DNA of 64,000 bases from Cylindrospermum stagnale PCC 7417 (GTDB lineage Bacteria; Cyanobacteriota; Cyanobacteriia; Cyanobacteriales; Nostocaceae): positions 6,526,501-6,590,500 of the forward strand of contig NC_019757.1 in the NCBI RefSeq assembly GCF_000317535.1, read 5' to 3'. Below the pieces are notes generated by a model. That model ran no database searches. It was given only the letters and a program-made list of their open reading frames with translations, and was not told the origin of the DNA. A program made the position numbers and the translations under genes. Below are positions 60,961 through 64,000 of this stretch, piece after piece; positions within the stretch are counted from its first letter, which is position 1, and every line of letters begins with the position of its first letter.

Positions 60961-62063
60961 CCGATATGCCCTACCGTACCCAATCCCCGACTAAGGATAT
61001 TTCTAGCTGCGTTTTCGTCCCTATCCATCACGCAACCACACTTACAAGAGTGTGTTCTGGTAGATAGAGTTTTTTTAACAACTTCACCACAGCTAGAGCA
61101 TTCTTGGGTTGTGTATTGCGGATTAACCGCAACCGTGACACGTTTAAATACGAGTCCAAAATATTCAATCCAGACACGAAACTGATACCAAGATGCATCG
61201 TTAATAGACTTGGCTAAACAGTGATTTTTCACCAGATTTTTCATCCTCAAATCTTCATAGGCTATCAAGTCGTTAGACTGAACTACGCACCGTGCTAATT
61301 TCACAGCATGATCTTTACGTTGCCTACTTATTTTGAGGTGGCGTTTACCTAAATAAAGCCGTGCCTTACCCCGATTTTTTGAACCTTTTACCCTTCTCGA
61401 AACTCGACGTTGTGAACGCTTAAGAACCTTTTCTCCACTACGCAAAAACTTAGGGTTCTCAACCATCAAGCCGTCAGAGTCAGTGTAGTATTCCTTTAGC
61501 CCAACATCTAACCCGACAGTCTTGCCAGTTGGTTTAATATTTTCAGACCGATTAACATCAACACAAAATTGGACATACACCCCATCAGCACGCTTAACCA
61601 ACCGAACCCGCTTAATTTGATTCATTTGGTAAAAGTGCAAATCACGAGTGCCTTTTAATTTAAGTCGTCCAATGCCTTTTTTGTCAGTAAAAGTTATAGA
61701 CTTTCGGTCATCTGCAAGCTTCCATCCTGAAGTCTTGTACTCGACCGAGCGACAATCTTTTTGGAATTGAGGATACCCCTTTAAACCCGGAATACCCTTC
61801 TTGCAGTTGTCATAAAACCTAGAGATAGAAGACCATGCTCGTTCAGCAGAAGCTTGTCTAGCCATTGAATTAAGTTCGTTTGCAAAAGGAAAGTTAGACG
61901 CAAGTACAGCACAATATTTCTGCAAATCATTTTTACCCGTATCTTTAACATCCATCCATAGCCGAATACAGCTATTGCGAATGAACTTAGCAGTCCGAAT
62001 TGCATCATCTATTGCGACTAGTTGCGCTGATTTCCCATAAGCTTTGAACTCAAAAACAAGCAT
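60849..62063 (-). CDS. tnpB: TnpB RNA-guided nuclease
   Basis: A 404-residue TnpB, relative of Cas12. Helical N-terminal domain, RuvC-I GLDVGLKEYY (Asp186), RuvC-II AYEDLRMKN (Glu270), zinc finger CSSC (322-325) with CKC (340-342), and RuvC-III MDRDENAARNI (346-356). All catalytic residues are present. A strong AGGAGGT ribosome site lies 8 bases before the ATG. The guide RNA should come from the 3' end of the gene plus the right end, with the guide copied from flanking DNA below 60834. The gene's stop lies within the right-end hairpin. Confidence 0.93.
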   Translation of the reverse strand: MLVFEFKAYGKSAQLVAIDDAIRTAKFIRNSCIRLWMDVKDTGKNDLQKYCAVLASNFPFANELNSMARQASAERAWSSISRFYDNCKKGIPGLKGYPQFQKDCRSVEYKTSGWKLADDRKSITFTDKKGIGRLKLKGTRDLHFYQMNQIKRVRLVKRADGVYVQFCVDVNRSENIKPTGKTVGLDVGLKEYYTDSDGLMVENPKFLRSGEKVLKRSQRRVSRRVKGSKNRGKARLYLGKRHLKISRQRKDHAVKLARCVVQSNDLIAYEDLRMKNLVKNHCLAKSINDASWYQFRVWIEYFGLVFKRVTVAVNPQYTTQECSSCGEVVKKTLSTRTHSCKCGCVMDRDENAARNILSRGLGTVGHIGTFALDASNALGDESSTHAGVILHEQVMSLIKESQCL

Positions 62064-62130
62064 TAGTTATACCTCCTAATCTTATACTACCATAGTTGGT
62101 ATAAAAATTTGGCATTTCAGACAGATTGAA

Positions 62131-62146
62131 TGCGGTTAAAACCGCA
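62131..62146. repeat. Hairpin inside the TnpB element left end
   Basis: TGCGGTT-AA-AACCGCA, a perfect 7-bp stem between the left-end palindrome and the tnpB ribosome site; it may limit read-through transcription into tnpB. Confidence 0.6.
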
Positions 62147-62386
62147 CGAGTCGCTTATATCTCAGGGCTGAAGCCACTGAGCTTTACGCTTACCGGCTAA
62201 TTTGTAAGTTCTCAATCTTTTGATTTGAGTTGGGGGAGAAAAAATTCTCTTTGGCAGTAAATATCTAACTTGGCTATAGGTTTTTGCCAGATAACTCAAC
62301 TTTCAATCTCAGTATTAATCAACCTTCTGTGAAATAGTTGAAATTTACCATCGCCCTTCTAACTAATATTCTAGAGGTTGGAGAGT

Positions 62387-63638
62387 ATGCAAGGATTGAG
62401 GCGATCGCTCTTTTTTATCACCTTACCCATAGTCACACTGGGGTGTCTTGCATCTATAGACACCGCCGAAGGGCAGATAACTCCTGATAATAGTCTCGGT
62501 GCTGAAAAGTCAGTAGTCAACTCAAATACCAACATTGACCGAATTAATGGCGGTGCGCGTCGGGGGGCGAACCTATTTCATAGTTTTCAGGAATTCAATG
62601 TACGTGAAGGACGAGCAGCATTATTTTCCAATCCGGCGGGAATAGAAAATGCTCAAAATCTAGATATCTTAGGAAAGAGTGCTGTCTGTGCGGGAATTGG
62701 AGCAACCAAAACTTGTGGTAAACGAACATCAAATTTCGGATCTGTTGAGAGCAAAGCAGGTGACGTTACGCTCAATGCTCTGGGAATATTAACTATACAG
62801 GGTAGCCAAGTTGAAAATAATGTCAATCCTGATGCGATCGGCCAGGGTGGTGATATTAACATTCAAGCTGGCTCTATCTTTTTAACCAATGGCGCTCAAC
62901 TATCCACCAATACTTATGGAAAGGGAAATGCTGGCAATATAGTGATTAAAGCTTCTGACAGTGTAACAGCAGCTACTAATAGTTTGATATTGAGCAATAT
63001 AGGAAACTCTCAGAGACGACCAGCAGAAGGCAAGGTTGGTAGTATTGTGATTGAAGCGGGAACAGTTTCTTTAACCGATAATGCCCAATTGCAAGCTGGG
63101 ATATGGTCTGGCGGTCGAGGAAAACCTGGAATTGTCTCTGTGAAGGCGGTAAAATCCATCTCGTTTACTGGCATAGATACTGGCATATTCAGCGATGTAG
63201 AATTTGGGGCAGTAGGTGATGGTAGTCCGATTCATCTTTCCGCAGATTCAGTTTCTTTCACTGATGGTGCTGTTCTCAAGGCTATTAATGCTGGTCAAGG
63301 AAATGCTGGCAGTATAGTAGTCAAAGCAACTGATAGTTTTTCCGCAGCTAAGAGTTTGATCTGGACGCGGTGGCTTACCACCTAGCCCAAATGAAGCTAC
63401 TAGCGGTGATGCTGTGCGAGTTGATTTAGTCGAGCCTGCACCTGGGGAAAGTAGGGGAGCAGGGGAGCAGAGGGGCCGGGGGGCAGAGGAGAAAACTAAA
63501 TCTTCAGTTTCTAAACCAATTGTGCCTGCCCAAGGATGGATATTTGACAAAAATGGTGAAGTGATGCTCACAGCTTACAACCCCACAGGCACAGGTTCGC
63601 AACGTCCCCTCAATTCAGAGGCCTGTCCAGTACCTTGA
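62387..63638 (+). pseudogene. TpsA (filamentous hemagglutinin-type) exoprotein, degraded
   Basis: The first frame (62387-63385) has a signal peptide (SLFFITLPIVTLGCLAS) and the TPS-domain start (NTNIDRINGGARRGANLFHS, then FNVREGRAALFSNPAG), but the core of the TPS domain is missing after GIENAQN. Filamentous repeats follow (GQGGDINIQAGSIFLTNGAQ type). The frame is lost at about 63360; the other frame continues GRGGLPPSPNEATSGDAV and ends with the usual tail PIVPAQGWIFDKNGEV...NSEACPVP. So it has at least two internal deletions and one frameshift. A GGGGAGCAG repeat invades the tail. The ATG 62387 is preferred to an upstream TTG. Confidence 0.85.
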
Positions 63639-63763
63639 AGGGGAGCAGGGGAGAGTGACAGAAAAATCAGCTTTTTAAGCATCTCTGTTGGAGGAAGAGG
63701 TTTGAAGAGGTATCAAGATAATATAAGTATTCTTATAGAAAATATTGACAAGGAAGACAGAGT

Positions 63764-64000
63764 ATGTATGTCAAACTGTCTAACTTAGTTCAGAGATTGC
63801 AGAATTTAGTTAAAAAACTATACACCAAGCGATCGCCTAAATTAGGCAAATGGCGATCGCTCTTTCTATTAATACTTTTATTTGTCCTCTCCTTAAGCAT
63901 TCCCCTGGTTGCTCAACAAGTCTGGGCATCAACCCCCATCATTCAAACTCAACAAAATCCCTTACAGCTGGTAGAACAAGGTAAAAAACTTTACGCCGCT
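63764..64000 (+). CDS. Secreted TPR/CHAT-like protein, partial
   Basis: The first 79 codons of a gene cut by the window edge. Start ATG 63764 follows AAGGAAG. A basic leader and a membrane/signal segment (LFLLILLFVLSLSIPLVAQQ) are followed by a helix LQLVEQGKKLYAA, the usual first TPR-like helix of the CHAT-domain proteins encoded beside TpsA/TpsB in filamentous cyanobacteria. The CHAT part is not visible; the call rests on leader and context. Confidence 0.55.
   Translation, partial: MYVKLSNLVQRLQNLVKKLYTKRSPKLGKWRSLFLLILLFVLSLSIPLVAQQVWASTPIIQTQQNPLQLVEQGKKLYAA

Larger units (their letters stand above)
60834..62196 (-). mobile_element. TnpB element (IS200/IS605 family), no tnpA
   Basis: Terminal palindromes share one design: right end 60842-60862 (CTCAG-GTCT-AA-AGAC-A-CTGAG) and left end 62161-62181 (CTCAG-GGCT-GA-AGCC-A-CTGAG). 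Outer boundaries are taken from identity with the micro-element at 60232-60276. The only gene is tnpB, so the element depends on a TnpA elsewhere. Confidence 0.88.

Overview
The window looks like chromosomal DNA of a filamentous, heterocyst-forming cyanobacterium of the Nostoc/Anabaena group. The signs are dense GCGATCGC (HIP1) octamers, many tandem heptamer (STRR-type) repeats between genes, cyanobacteria-specific families (DUF3038/DUF4335, DUF1257/DUF2997, XisH/XisI, two-domain LptC, a BioU-like enzyme), the Yfr1 sRNA beside trxA, and a pilB-pilT-pilC cluster. I found no rRNA, no intact tRNA and no CRISPR array.

Layout. 0.1-9.1 kb: GuaB3-type IMPDH-like gene, Yfr1, trxA, a LOG-family gene, a PBP4-type D,D-carboxypeptidase, then on the minus strand metG and a coupled LabA-like NYN gene plus lptC. 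9.4-16.4 kb: a PlsC-like acyltransferase, an alpha/beta hydrolase, a patch of debris and unknown genes (AAA ATPase pseudogene, orphan ParD), an EcsC-like protein and pepA. 16.7-24.9 kb: the lipid block plsX-fabH-fabD-(PstS-like)-plsC, with an IscB/omega-RNA (HEARO) mobile element between fabH and fabD, then an AI-2E/PerM-type permease. 25.2-33.9 kb: DUF2288, mutS2, DUF3038, DUF4335, a YiaA-like membrane protein, a coupled DUF2997-DUF1257-ferredoxin operon and an M28 peptidase.

34.2-39.1 kb is an accessory island of small toxin-antitoxin-like genes: DUF433/DUF5615 with a MITE in the toxin, VapB with a 21-codon VapC stub, a MazF/PemK pair, orphan antitoxins, a possible (Q)xK nuclease and XisH/XisI. 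39.3-52.3 kb is core again: a BioU-like enzyme, pilB-pilT-pilC on the minus strand, then grpE-dnaK-dnaJ-tusA-rsgA, the last three translationally coupled.

52.3-64 kb is repeat-rich: a 127-bp intergenic tandem duplication, three neighbouring membrane-anchored pentapeptide-repeat proteins, a SelD-type FAD oxidoreductase carrying a coding repeat, and a decayed two-partner-secretion locus (TpsB, TpsA, start of a secreted TPR/CHAT-like gene). That locus holds a TnpB element and a 45-bp minimal derivative of the same element sitting where the TpsB barrel is deleted.

The strongest leads are the IscB element with its 25-bp terminal hairpin repeats (the upstream copy lies where the RNA guide should be), the LE/RE hybrid micro-element in tpsB, the MITE that splits a toxin gene exactly at a TA dinucleotide, and host genes that have absorbed repeat DNA (mutS2, the FAD oxidoreductase, and the ends of two membrane proteins).
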